DNA of 19,625 nucleotides from Candidatus Treponema faecavium (GCA_019113455.1 DXHG01000013.1:1-19625); one strand, 5' to 3'; positions 7,257-15,456 are shown, counted from the stretch's first letter. Notes: generated by a model from the letters alone, not told the origin. A program made the numbers and translations.

Positions 7257-8444
7257 TTACTGAACAACTTCTTCTGTTGTAACGGGCTCTACGGGAGCAG
7301 CTTCTGCAGCGCCTGTATCCTGCTGTGTTTCTTCAACCGGTTCGGCAGCCTGCTGATCAGCGGCAGCCGCATCGGTGCCCTCAGCAGAACCCTCTTCTTC
7401 AGTTGACAGGCTTGAAGTAAAAGCTGTTTCCTGAGCCTGCTTTTCGCGTTCCAGATAGCGGTTAACCTGCTTTTCACCGAAACGGCTCATCTCAGCGCTC
7501 TGGCGGGCTGCTTCTTTATCCCCGATAATTCCCCACAGGTCTTCATCAGAAATATCGCGGTCCGTATCAAGCACAGCTTTATCGTAGATGATCTTTACAT
7601 CTTTGAAGTAACCGATAAAGTCATTGTAAGTGGTGCCGCCCTGAGTGGCGTCGCGCACAATCTGGAAACCGGCAAATGTTACAGAAGGAATTCCGCGGGG
7701 ATAAATCGGGTACACTCTGATTTCACGTGTGCGGATTTCAGAAATATACGCCGGATTGTTCCAAGTGAGTTCTCTCCAGCCATCAAAGTTCAGACTGCCC
7801 ATATAGTAGCGGCGTTCAACACCGTCTGAGTCCCTGAGAAGAACATACAGACTTTCGGGGCGGTTCAGACCCAGCGTCGTTACGGACAGAGCCTTAATCG
7901 TGCCGACGTTCTTTACAACGCCGTAGCCGTCTTCAAACAATGTCTTTCCGCTTGCCTTTTCCTCATCGGTGGGTTCCATGCGGTTTCCGTTTTCATCTAC
8001 GGAAGCCAGCGGCTCGTATGCAGGAATGTCAAAGGGAGGAACGATTTTTGCATTTGCATTAACTGCAGCCGCAGGGAATACGATCCGAACACCCATGATT
8101 TCACTGCCTGCGAACGGAACATCGGCTTCGGCATTGACGGGAGCCGCCTTTACAACAGACGATGAAACACTGTTAACATTCCGCGCAGAAGAATTCAATT
8201 CTACTTCCCAGTTGGGCAGCGCGAGAGATGACTTCATCAGCGCTTTCTGCTCTTCTGTGAAAGTGGAACCGGCTGCGACGGAAAAATCCATAATGGTGCG
8301 TCCGTTCTCGGTGGGGTTGCCGTCTTCGTCAGCAACGGAATCTGCCTGCAGTAATGTAAAATCGATAATTGTCGATTCCTCTGCAAACGCAAATGAACCT
8401 GCGAGCAACAGGATCGCCGCGATTGAACCGAATGTTTTCTTCAT
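7257..8444 (-). CDS. flaA: FlaA, periplasmic flagellar filament outer-layer (sheath) protein
   Basis: A 395-residue exported protein. The signal peptide MKKTFGSIAAILLLAGSFAF ends in AFA with likely cleavage before Glu22. Residues ~40-340 show the spirochaetal FlaA pattern, including IMGVRIVFP, SLYVLLRDSDG, RYYMGSLNFDGWRELTWNNP, REIRVYPIYPRGIP, FAGFQIVRD and FIGYFKDVKIIYDKA. FlaA forms the sheath around the FlaB core of periplasmic flagella. A tail of about 50 residues (345-395), rich in Glu, Ala, Thr and Pro, has low complexity and is longer than I expect for the family. AAAGGAG lies 9 bases before ATG 8444, and a housekeeping promoter lies upstream. Codon use is visibly less GC-rich than in the neighbouring operon, as suits strong expression. 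I recall an amidase-hypothetical-flaA order in T. pallidum as well, unverified. Confidence 0.95.
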   Translation of the reverse strand: MKKTFGSIAAILLLAGSFAFAEESTIIDFTLLQADSVADEDGNPTENGRTIMDFSVAAGSTFTEEQKALMKSSLALPNWEVELNSSARNVNSVSSSVVKAAPVNAEADVPFAGSEIMGVRIVFPAAAVNANAKIVPPFDIPAYEPLASVDENGNRMEPTDEEKASGKTLFEDGYGVVKNVGTIKALSVTTLGLNRPESLYVLLRDSDGVERRYYMGSLNFDGWRELTWNNPAYISEIRTREIRVYPIYPRGIPSVTFAGFQIVRDATQGGTTYNDFIGYFKDVKIIYDKAVLDTDRDISDEDLWGIIGDKEAARQSAEMSRFGEKQVNRYLEREKQAQETAFTSSLSTEEEGSAEGTDAAAADQQAAEPVEETQQDTGAAEAAPVEPVTTEEVVQ

Positions 8445-8495
8445 TCTTCAAAGCTCCTTTTTGCACAAGATGTAGCCTTGTATATTTCACTATTT

Positions 8496-8524
8496 AGTAT
8501 CCATGAACACGCGTTTTTTGTCAA
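8496..8524 (-). promoter_or_regulatory. flaA promoter
   Basis: On the minus strand TTGACA (8519-8524), 17-bp spacer, GATACT (8496-8501). Expected start is near 8489, leaving a leader of about 45 bases with AAAGGAG at 8454-8460. This matches housekeeping-sigma rather than sigma-28 control, as is usual for spirochaete flaA. Confidence 0.65.
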
Positions 8525-8834
8525 CGCTTTTTTTGTTAATTATCCGGCATACCGCCGCCGCAGCAGCCGCAAAAGCCCGCCCCGCTCTTTTTTTGTGCCG
8601 GAACACGGGCTTTTCAGTCCACGCCGGTTCTTTTTTTATGTGCAGAATACGAAATAACAATTTCCCGTTAAAAAAATAAATATTTGCCATCGAGGCTTGC
8701 GGAGCTGATATTAGTCAGCGCCGCAAGCTGCCAGGCTTGAGACTTCCGCCTCAAACCTGCGGCCGTATTCATGCGCGTCCGCGAAATAAGCCGCGGCTGT
8801 CTTACCGGTATTGTATTTATGGAAGAAACGTTTT
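8525..8834. other. Intergenic region between the six-gene operon and flaA
   Basis: I see no convincing gene here. A 66-codon frame on the minus strand (8490-8690) has no ribosome binding site and runs through the flaA promoter. The region holds a weak stem (AAAAGCCCG 8571-8579 with CGGGCTTTT 8606-8614, 26-base loop) that might terminate the upstream operon, several T-runs, the two-hairpin repeat at 8695-8759, and nothing I can assign in 8763-8834. Confidence 0.5.
8695..8759. repeat. Two-hairpin palindromic repeat, copy B
   Basis: Hairpin B1: GCTTGCGG-A-GCTGA (8695-8708) pairs with TCAGC-G-CCGCAAGC (8715-8728), one mismatch, 6-base loop. Hairpin B2: CAGG-C-TTGAG (8732-8741) pairs with CTCAA-A-CCTG (8750-8759). 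B1 is homologous to 5846-5875 and to 5731-5764; B2 shares the TTGAG..CTCAA core of 5812-5842. These appear to be members of a dispersed, modular intergenic repeat family. Confidence 0.8.
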
Positions 8835-9326
8835 TTAAAACTGCTCAAACGCGGCTTTGCCGTCTATAAACACGACGACGCCGGTCAGCTGCGGAAAATT
8901 TCTGTATATATTTTCTTTAAGCAGCTGCACGCCGGCCTCAACAGTCATCGACTGAGCGTCCGTATAGAGCGCGTCTTTTGACAAATCGACATACAGCACG
9001 GAACCGCGCGAAAAACACGACACGAGCGACGTTCCTTTTGCAAAAAGATGCACATACCGCTGCGTCATCGGCCCCAGCAGCAGGTCTTCCAAGTACAGCC
9101 GCACGGTCAGATCCCGGTCTGCTTGCCGCTCAATATACCGCGTCTCAATCAGCCGCGTGTCGGCAGAGCCATCATATGAATCAGGCTCAAAGATATACAT
9201 ATAGCGGTCATACCGGTTTGCGCCCGCGTAGCAGATAAGAGAAACAGCGCATACGAGCAGCGCGAGCAGCAGCGCACTAGCTGCCGGATACAGTTTTTTT
9301 GCCATATCATGAAAAGAAGAAGTCAT
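8835..9326 (-). CDS. GerMN-domain membrane-anchored protein
   Basis: A 163-residue protein with one N-terminal membrane segment (about 13-34) that anchors it facing the periplasm. Residues ~72-160 match the GerMN fold: LTVRLYLEDLLLGP, then KGTSLVSCFSRGSVLYVDLS, then VEAGVQLLKENIYRNFP and a closing VVVFIDGK strand. GerMN domains occur in spore germination protein GerM and LpqB, usually near cell-wall enzymes. Its ATG overlaps the amidase stop by 4 bases, so the two are translationally coupled and probably act together, the GerMN protein perhaps guiding or controlling the amidase. It is the last gene of the six-gene operon and lies just upstream of flaA. No enzyme activity is expected. Confidence 0.82.
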   Translation of the reverse strand: MTSSFHDMAKKLYPAASALLLALLVCAVSLICYAGANRYDRYMYIFEPDSYDGSADTRLIETRYIERQADRDLTVRLYLEDLLLGPMTQRYVHLFAKGTSLVSCFSRGSVLYVDLSKDALYTDAQSMTVEAGVQLLKENIYRNFPQLTGVVVFIDGKAAFEQF

Positions 9327-10363
9327 ACAGCTCCCGTAAATCCGCCTGAGCGCTCAAAATGTATGATAAAGGCGGCAAGTCCATTATATATACCCTCTGT
9401 CAGCTTGTGCAAGTAGCTGTCATCAGCCAAAAGCATCGCCTCTTCTTTATTAGACAAAAAACCTACTTCAACAAGCACGCTCGGCATATTCGCGTTCCGC
9501 ACGACAAACCATTCTTCTTCTTTTATACCGCGCGACACACTCAAATCGCTGATGCTTTTTTCCATCCCGTCAAGAATAAACTTTGCAATGAGGATGCTTT
9601 CCATCGTGTATTCTTCTTCAAGCATCGAATTCAGAATCGGCAGCAGGTCGATATCTATGCCTTCCTGCGATTTCAGCACGTTTCTGCGGTATCCTGGGCT
9701 GAGATACCAGACTTCAAACCCTTTCGCCCGCGTATCAAGCGAAGAATTCACATGTATCGATATAAACAGTATCGCCTCATGCGCGGCAAGCTCCACCGAA
9801 TTGGCTATCTCAACACGCTGCTCAAGCGTGAGATATGTGTCGTCGTCCCGCGTTATCAGTATCTGTTTATCCGGATATGCCGCTTTGAGGCGGTCGCGCA
9901 GCGCAAGAGAAACAGACAAGTTAATGTCTTTTTCCTGCACGCGCCGCGTCTCGCCGTCAATTTCGTATTCTCGCCATGCACCGGGGTCTTTGCCGCCGTG
10001 CCCGGGATCAATGAGAATCGCGCCGATGCGGTAATACTGCGGAGCCTCGCCGGAAGAAAAAAGCTCCATCGCCGTATCGACAAAATCCTGCCCGACAACA
10101 AGCCCGCCGTCTTTCCATTCGGGTGCAGAGACAATCGCGAATTTGCTGTAATCGAGCAGCACGAACTGTTCCCCGCGCTGAAATGACAGCGTGTGCCCGT
10201 CTTTTTCCAGAAGACCAGCGCCGGTCAGCGTGTCCCACGAAAAGCGTGCGCCAAGCATGTCTGCGGCGTCCTGAATCAGATATGTCTGCCCATAGAGCGC
10301 AGAAAAGGCGCCGAGCACGCACAAGAGCATGAGCGCCTGCTTTTTATACGGAGAAAAACTCAT
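9323..10363 (-). CDS. N-acetylmuramoyl-L-alanine amidase (Amidase_3), exported
   Basis: A 346-residue periplasmic enzyme that cleaves the bond between MurNAc and L-Ala of peptidoglycan. A signal peptide (about 1-25, core LMLLCVLGAFSALYG) is followed by an unassigned strand-rich region (~28-105) and an Amidase_3 domain (~114-335). The zinc ligands and catalytic residue are visible: His122 in ILIDPGHGGKDPGA, Glu144 in QEKDINLS, His204 in FISIHVNSS and Glu299 in VLVEVGFLSN. The start is ATG 10363, which overlaps the upstream stop as ATGA and has GGGGGA about 8 bases before it. A longer frame to 10465 would add 34 Arg-rich residues ahead of the signal peptide and is not credible. The coupling to a GerMN gene suggests a wall-remodelling pair, perhaps for inserting or anchoring periplasmic flagella. 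Confidence 0.92.
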   Translation of the reverse strand: MSFSPYKKQALMLLCVLGAFSALYGQTYLIQDAADMLGARFSWDTLTGAGLLEKDGHTLSFQRGEQFVLLDYSKFAIVSAPEWKDGGLVVGQDFVDTAMELFSSGEAPQYYRIGAILIDPGHGGKDPGAWREYEIDGETRRVQEKDINLSVSLALRDRLKAAYPDKQILITRDDDTYLTLEQRVEIANSVELAAHEAILFISIHVNSSLDTRAKGFEVWYLSPGYRRNVLKSQEGIDIDLLPILNSMLEEEYTMESILIAKFILDGMEKSISDLSVSRGIKEEEWFVVRNANMPSVLVEVGFLSNKEEAMLLADDSYLHKLTEGIYNGLAAFIIHFERSGGFTGAV

Positions 10364-11976
10364 ACGCACATTCCCCCGTCCGCGATATACAACATACCCT
10401 GGATGCCGCCGCGCGCGCATGCGTTCCACAGTTCCGCTGCCGAAAGCTCGGCGCGGACCGGGCACAGTTCGTCAAAGAGCGCAAGCGTCTGCCGCAAAGA
10501 ACGATAATTCCAGTCATAGAGCGTATCAAGATACGGCGCAAACTCATCGGGCAGTACCGCGCTTATGCTGCCCTGGCGCGGCACCGCCTTGAGGCACGCC
10601 GTGTTAAACACAAATGGGCGCCCGTCAGGCTTTCGGTATGCATCGGGCGGAAACTCAAGCCCGCCGTATTCCCCGCGGCGCTGCAGAAACGCGTCTGTTT
10701 TTTCATTGCCTGCGCACAGCCTCACAACGATGCCCGAGACAGCCTGCTCCGCCCGCTCTTCGGCAGTTTTGCGGAAATTGGATGAAGCAATCACGTTGCC
10801 GCATTTTTCTACATTATTCCGCGGAAAATCGACGGCGCTGCCCTCATCCGCGCGCGCAATCACATCGGAGACGCCCTCAATGCCGGACGCCGCCTCGATA
10901 CCTGTAACACGGGACACGGTGCCGGGAATCGAAATCCACGCCCGTTCCGCGCATGTGCAGAAACACGGAATTTCATACACGCTGTCGTCCATATCGGCGC
11001 CAAGGCCGCTGACGCGCCGGCGTCGGGCAAGCAGTTTTTCAGGAGTACGGCCGCAGGCAATGCAGAGCGCTGCTTCCGTAAGATCAAAATCAGCAGCGTA
11101 CGGATACGTCCAGCCTGACATGTAGCCGCCAGACAGACGTGCGGCTATTTCGCCGACCATTGCGCCCTTTTCAGTGTATTTCATGTCCCCTTTTGCCGCG
11201 CCGCACGTCAGTCCCAGCGCCCGTATACCGCGCACAAACGCTTCTATTACTTTAAGCCGCACGGCGCTGCCGCACGCTGACGGCATCGTGTGTCCCATTT
11301 CAATAAAATACGGAGGATACATGATATGCCTGTCGGCGAACCCGCAGATTGTTACCGTGCCGTCAGAGACAAGCGCGTCAAGAGAGAATTCGCTGCCTGC
11401 CATATATTCTTCAACTATAACGCGGCCCGAACGCGAATACGCCGCCGCGTCAGCAGCTGCTGCGGCGAGTTCCTGCCGCGTGCGCACCAGGCGGCAGCCG
11501 CGCGCGCCCATGCTGTCGGCGGGCTTTACGACAAGCGGGAACCGGATGCCATCCGCTTCATCTGCAAAACGCTCAGCCTCGCCGGGCTGCACTTCCCAGA
11601 ATACGGGAGACGGAACGCCGCCTGAAGCAAACGCGCGGCGCATACGCAGCTTATCGCTTGCCCGCACAGCGGCCTCAAACGAATGGGACGGCAGGCTGCA
11701 GCGCTGTGCCGCGTATGCCGCGGACGCGGAAAAATCAGTTCCGGCAGTGAACACACCCTGCAGCCCGCCTGTCTGCTGCAGTTCCGCCGCATACGCGGCT
11801 ATCGATTCCCGATCTTTCAGGTCTATTCTGCGAAACGTATCCGCAAGGGGAACGCAGGCGGCATGTTCATTCGCGTCGATAACACAGACTTCATATCCCA
11901 GTCTGCGCCCTGCCATAATCGCCGGCCGCTGCAAAAGCCCTGCACCAAGAATAAGAACACGGCCCTGTTTTTCCAT
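10360..11976 (-). CDS. ATP-grasp family ligase-like protein with an extra C-terminal domain
   Basis: A 538-residue cytoplasmic protein. The N-terminal pre-ATP-grasp fold begins GRVLILGAGLLQRPAI (5-20). The ATP-grasp core follows, with LVVKPADSMGARG (148-160, Lys151), VIVEEY (186-191) and VGEIAARLSGG (274-284, Glu276, Arg280), the metal and phosphate-binding positions of carboxylate-amine ligases. Residues ~405-538 form a further region I do not recognise, following an alpha/beta ATP-grasp C-terminus. ATP-grasp enzymes join a carboxylate, as an acyl-phosphate, to an amine or thiol. The start is taken as ATG 11976, with AAAGGA 11 bases upstream and 1 base after the preceding stop; ATG 11985 leaves only 2 bases. 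The stop overlaps the amidase ATG. With sugar-nucleotide enzymes upstream, a role in attaching an amino acid or similar group to a sugar is conceivable but unproven. Confidence 0.85.
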   Translation of the reverse strand: MEKQGRVLILGAGLLQRPAIMAGRRLGYEVCVIDANEHAACVPLADTFRRIDLKDRESIAAYAAELQQTGGLQGVFTAGTDFSASAAYAAQRCSLPSHSFEAAVRASDKLRMRRAFASGGVPSPVFWEVQPGEAERFADEADGIRFPLVVKPADSMGARGCRLVRTRQELAAAAADAAAYSRSGRVIVEEYMAGSEFSLDALVSDGTVTICGFADRHIMYPPYFIEMGHTMPSACGSAVRLKVIEAFVRGIRALGLTCGAAKGDMKYTEKGAMVGEIAARLSGGYMSGWTYPYAADFDLTEAALCIACGRTPEKLLARRRRVSGLGADMDDSVYEIPCFCTCAERAWISIPGTVSRVTGIEAASGIEGVSDVIARADEGSAVDFPRNNVEKCGNVIASSNFRKTAEERAEQAVSGIVVRLCAGNEKTDAFLQRRGEYGGLEFPPDAYRKPDGRPFVFNTACLKAVPRQGSISAVLPDEFAPYLDTLYDWNYRSLRQTLALFDELCPVRAELSAAELWNACARGGIQGMLYIADGGMCV

Positions 11977-11977
11977 A

Positions 11978-14497
11978 TCAATCATATTCCTTTATACAAT
12001 AAGCCTCAAACGTATCGCCGAGTCTCTGCAGTTTGCTTTTTGCGCGCAGCAGCTTGTACAGCCGCGCATTTTCCTGCGCCTCACGCACGCGCGCCGCGGG
12101 AAAACGTTCCGGATGATGTCCGGTTGATATAAGTTTAACAACCTTAAACCCATACCGCGACACGATGCCGCCCGCGCGGGACGGTTCCCACAGCGTATAG
12201 TGATCGGCGGGACTGTTCCGGTAAAAGCTCTCGGGAAAATATTTTGCGGAAACACCGCTTGCAGACGGAGTGGCAAACGCAAAAATACCGCCCCGGCGCA
12301 CCAGCTGCGCTATTCTTTGCAGCACCGCATCAAGATCGGCAAAGTGTTCAATCACGTACCACATCGTTACCACATCAAAATGAGCAATGCCAAACTCCTT
12401 TACCGGATCAAAATCGGGGAACTGCGTGCACACCGCCGGATATGTAAGCGTATTCTGCACATATGCAACAGCTTCAGGCGATATATCCGTGCCGTATACC
12501 TGCCAGCCTGCTTCTGCAGCCGCGGATAAAAACGGCCCCATTGCGCAACCTATATCAAGCGCCTGCACCGGCGTGCCGCTGCGCTTTTTGTTCGCCCCAT
12601 TGCGGTCAAAAAGGAACGATTCTATAACCGAGATGCGCTTTTTTCCCGTTTCTTTTATCGCGTTAAAATCTTCCAAATACGTTTTGCCGTACTGTTTTTT
12701 ATAATCCTCAAAGAAATACGCGTCATTATAGCACGCCGCAGGAGATGCGGTCCACGACAAATACAGCATACCGCACTGCGCGCATCTGCGGTACGTGCGG
12801 TCAGGAGCCCGCGCCGTAACTGCATCAGGGCCGGCGCCTGCTTTTTTTCCCGAGCCGCATACGGGACAGCCTATGCGCCTGCCGCGCGCAAGCGTTTTGA
12901 TAAACGCAGAAAGCGATTCCCGCCGGGCGGCAAAAGACGCGGCAAAATCAGCAGCAGGATACAGGGAATCCGGATTGGCAAACAGCAGCTCAAAACGGCG
13001 CGCCGTTACCGCATTTGCCGCAAGTACGGCAAAGCCAAAGCGCTTGCCTAAATCAAAATGAAGCTGCGTTGTGCCGAGCAGCAGCACGCCGCAGCCCGCG
13101 GCCACCGCTTCAAAAGCGGTAAACCCGTAATGTGTGATTACGGCGTCATACAGATACAGCTTTTCGCGCAGATCTGCAATCGGCGCAGCAAACGCAATAT
13201 TCTTTTTAAGCTGTTCGGGAACAAGCTTTTCGGCTTCTTTGGGGTCTTCAACGACGGCTGTAACCTGCTTTCCGCACGCTGCGGCGGCAGCAGCCGCAGG
13301 CACCGTAAGTCCCGCGGGATCCTCGCCGCCAAAACATACCAGTACCCGCTGCGGCTCTGCCCGAGCGCCTTCTTCCGGCGCCGCACGGCAATGTTCTGGA
13401 GCGGGGAGCTCAATCAGCGCCGGATTCTGCATATTCGGCGCGCGCTCAAGCTTACCGGAAGGAATAATATCAAGCAGGTAGTCGCAGAAATCAGTATAGG
13501 CGGAACCCTCGTCAAGAGATGCAACCGGCGCGCACGACGCGAAATACGCTGCGCCGCTGCGTTCAAGCATAAAACTGTCCGTGAGAATCAGCGCGTAAGC
13601 TCCGCGCTGCGGCACATCCCGCACTATCTGCCACGATTCAAGGCGGCCGTCAGCGACATATTCGGCCGCAAGCTGTTCCGCATTATGCAGCCCCGACTGT
13701 TCAGGTATATACACGTCGTATCCGTTTTGCGCCGCAACAGACAGGCAGCGGCGCAGATGACCCGTTCCGTGCCCGCTTGAAACAGACGGCACACACAATA
13801 CGGGATACGAGACTTCCGCACACACACACGCACAGCAAATCTCTTCCGCCGTATACGGACGCGCCTCGCCGCTGCTGCGCATACGGGAAACCGCACGCAC
13901 AATGCGCAGCGCGCGCCGGTAATCAGCAGGCGTGTCGATTGTCGTGCGCAGTTCAGGATGCCGCCATTCACTCGGGCACGGCGCAAAAACCGATACAAAT
14001 CTGTCTCCGTGCTCATACAGCGCAGGCCCTACATGCTCATGGTCGCGCTCACCTGAAGCAGCGGTGCGTGCGGCAAGCAGCGAAGCCGCATCAAATACTT
14101 CTACACCGCTTCCGTGCGGCAGTCCGGTCCACGTAATATAATCGCAGTCTTCTTCGCCGTACCGTTCCAGAAGCTTTGCCGCCGCCTCATAAAACAAAAA
14201 CGGATTGTCAGCCGTCGCGCGTACCACCGTATCAGCGTTAATGTGTTCTATAATACGGCAGAAGCGCTCAAGCACATCGTCGGCGGGTCCCGCCATGCAC
14301 TCCCAGCCGCAGCCGGAAGCGATAGGATGCAGGCGCTCAAACGAGGCTTCGTCGCAGGCGAGAATATAGCGGTCTGCGGGCACCTGCTTCATCGCATTAA
14401 GCGTCCACGCAACAGCAGGCTGAGACCCCAGCGGCAGCAGCGCCTTTTCAGGCAGCCGTACCGAAGACAGCCTGCACTGCACAATTACGGCTGTCAT
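11978..14497 (-). CDS. Fusion protein: SpsF-like cytidylyltransferase, SpsG/PseG-like domain, zinc-ribbon SAM methyltransferase
   Basis: An 839-residue three-part enzyme. Residues 1-205 are SpsF-like (CMP-sugar synthetase family): IVQCRLSSVRLPEKALLPLG, RATADNPF with Asp97, and RTTIDTPADYR. Residues ~231-540 are SpsG/PseG-like, a GT-B-fold nucleotide-sugar hydrolase or transferase: GHGTGHLRRCL (242-252) matches the GxGHxxR signature, and HYGFTAFEAVAAGCGVLLLG is the second-lobe nucleotide site. Residues ~542-839 start with a zinc ribbon (Cys544, Cys547, Cys572, Cys575), followed by a class I methyltransferase: LDIGCAMGPFL, GTDIS, MWYVIEHFADLD. Separate SpsF and SpsG occur in Bacillus spore-coat sugar and pseudaminic-type pathways; all three in one chain is unusual. 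The start is ATG 14497, overlapping the upstream stop (ATGA); a GTG at 14515 would add six residues ahead of the usual SpsF start. It probably activates and methylates an uncommon sugar. Confidence 0.88.
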   Translation of the reverse strand: MTAVIVQCRLSSVRLPEKALLPLGSQPAVAWTLNAMKQVPADRYILACDEASFERLHPIASGCGWECMAGPADDVLERFCRIIEHINADTVVRATADNPFLFYEAAAKLLERYGEEDCDYITWTGLPHGSGVEVFDAASLLAARTAASGERDHEHVGPALYEHGDRFVSVFAPCPSEWRHPELRTTIDTPADYRRALRIVRAVSRMRSSGEARPYTAEEICCACVCAEVSYPVLCVPSVSSGHGTGHLRRCLSVAAQNGYDVYIPEQSGLHNAEQLAAEYVADGRLESWQIVRDVPQRGAYALILTDSFMLERSGAAYFASCAPVASLDEGSAYTDFCDYLLDIIPSGKLERAPNMQNPALIELPAPEHCRAAPEEGARAEPQRVLVCFGGEDPAGLTVPAAAAAAACGKQVTAVVEDPKEAEKLVPEQLKKNIAFAAPIADLREKLYLYDAVITHYGFTAFEAVAAGCGVLLLGTTQLHFDLGKRFGFAVLAANAVTARRFELLFANPDSLYPAADFAASFAARRESLSAFIKTLARGRRIGCPVCGSGKKAGAGPDAVTARAPDRTYRRCAQCGMLYLSWTASPAACYNDAYFFEDYKKQYGKTYLEDFNAIKETGKKRISVIESFLFDRNGANKKRSGTPVQALDIGCAMGPFLSAAAEAGWQVYGTDISPEAVAYVQNTLTYPAVCTQFPDFDPVKEFGIAHFDVVTMWYVIEHFADLDAVLQRIAQLVRRGGIFAFATPSASGVSAKYFPESFYRNSPADHYTLWEPSRAGGIVSRYGFKVVKLISTGHHPERFPAARVREAQENARLYKLLRAKSKLQRLGDTFEAYCIKEYD

Positions 14498-15456
14498 GTC
14501 TTTTCGTACTCCCACGCGTTAATCAGCTTTACCGCGTCAAAATGGAATCGGTACTGATTCTTTTCCGTCCACTGGCGCGCGTCCGCAAACTGCCGGTACG
14601 CCTCGCCGATACCGCATGAAGCCTGGCGGTTATAATTAAAAAAACGCATAAACGGTATATACGCATGATCTTCGCGCAGCTTGGGCGCAATATTTTTAAG
14701 AAAGAACCGCAGCTGCGACATGTCAGCCGTCGTATTCTCTATCGGGACATCAGCCTCGTATACAAACTGGTACAGCGAAGAAAAAATAATGCGTTCTCCC
14801 CACAGCCAGCCGCGCATTGCAAAATCAAGCAGCTGCCAGTACGCCGTCGTCAGCGTATAGTCAAAGCCGCCCAGTTCGATAAAGCGCCTGCGGTTATACA
14901 GGCCGATACCGTCAAACGGGTACAGCGTCCAGCAGCCTTCATAGATTTTCAGCACCGGCTGCACCTTAAACACTGTCTTATTGACCGTCGGCATATACCG
15001 CACCGGCAGCGGATTTTTTTCGCTGTCAAGCAGGCGCGGCACAACGCACAGACAGTCATGCTGCTGCAGCCGCTGCATAATGAGCGGCGTCAGCATACCG
15101 GACGAAAACCGCAGCGCGCCTTTTACTACAAGCGCATACGGCGCCGCCGTCTCCGATATGCCGATATTGATCATCTCTCCGGCAGTAACCGGTTCAAGCG
15201 GAATCACAAACTTAACGGAAGGAAACCGGCGGGATATGTCTTCAATGCTGTAATTATCGGCGGCACACTCCACAGAAATAATTTCGCTGAATCCCATTTT
15301 AAGCAGATCGGCAAGCTGTCCAGTACGGTAATGCGCCGTATTTTCGTTTAAGAGCACTACGGCCGCATTCATCTGCACTACCGGCGGCCGCTCGTTTCCG
15401 CCGAACACGGCGCATTTTACTTTTCGTTCATTAAAAATTAAAGGTATAGTATTCAT
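14494..15456 (-). CDS. GT2-like (GT-A fold) protein lacking a DxD motif
   Basis: A 320-residue soluble protein that resembles family 2 glycosyltransferases. The N-terminal half has the alternating strand and helix layout (AAVVLLNEN, EIISVECAADN, KFVIPLEPVTAGEMINIGIS), and residues 181-222 (FDGIGLYNRRRFIELGGFD, then WQLLDFAMRGWLWGERI) match the GT2 acceptor-side region. Where a GT-A enzyme carries its metal-binding DxD, this one reads LVVKGALRF (109-117) with no Asp. Activity as a normal metal-dependent glycosyltransferase is therefore doubtful; it may bind sugar nucleotides without metal or act as a partner. The start is ATG 15456, with AGGA 7 bases before it and a 26-base overlap with the radical SAM gene; a frame open to 15672 only extends inside that gene. 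The stop overlaps the fusion gene's ATG. Confidence 0.75.
   Translation of the reverse strand: MNTIPLIFNERKVKCAVFGGNERPPVVQMNAAVVLLNENTAHYRTGQLADLLKMGFSEIISVECAADNYSIEDISRRFPSVKFVIPLEPVTAGEMINIGISETAAPYALVVKGALRFSSGMLTPLIMQRLQQHDCLCVVPRLLDSEKNPLPVRYMPTVNKTVFKVQPVLKIYEGCWTLYPFDGIGLYNRRRFIELGGFDYTLTTAYWQLLDFAMRGWLWGERIIFSSLYQFVYEADVPIENTTADMSQLRFFLKNIAPKLREDHAYIPFMRFFNYNRQASCGIGEAYRQFADARQWTEKNQYRFHFDAVKLINAWEYEKT

Noticed and set aside
8490..8690. 66-codon minus-strand frame upstream of flaA
   Set aside because: No ribosome binding site, composition dominated by Ala and Lys/Arg runs, and it runs across the flaA -35 and -10 boxes.
9359..10186. Long plus-strand frame of 275 codons
   Set aside because: Antisense to the amidase, whose catalytic motifs are intact; the product is basic and resembles no family.
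10364..10465. Upstream extension of the amidase gene
   Set aside because: It would place 34 Arg-rich residues before a clear signal peptide and lies inside the ATP-grasp gene; ATG 10363 has a ribosome binding site and ATGA coupling.
11174..12127. Long plus-strand frame of 317 codons
   Set aside because: Shadow of the ATP-grasp and fusion genes on the other strand; Ser/Arg/Pro-rich with no family resemblance. High GC at third positions gives many such frames.
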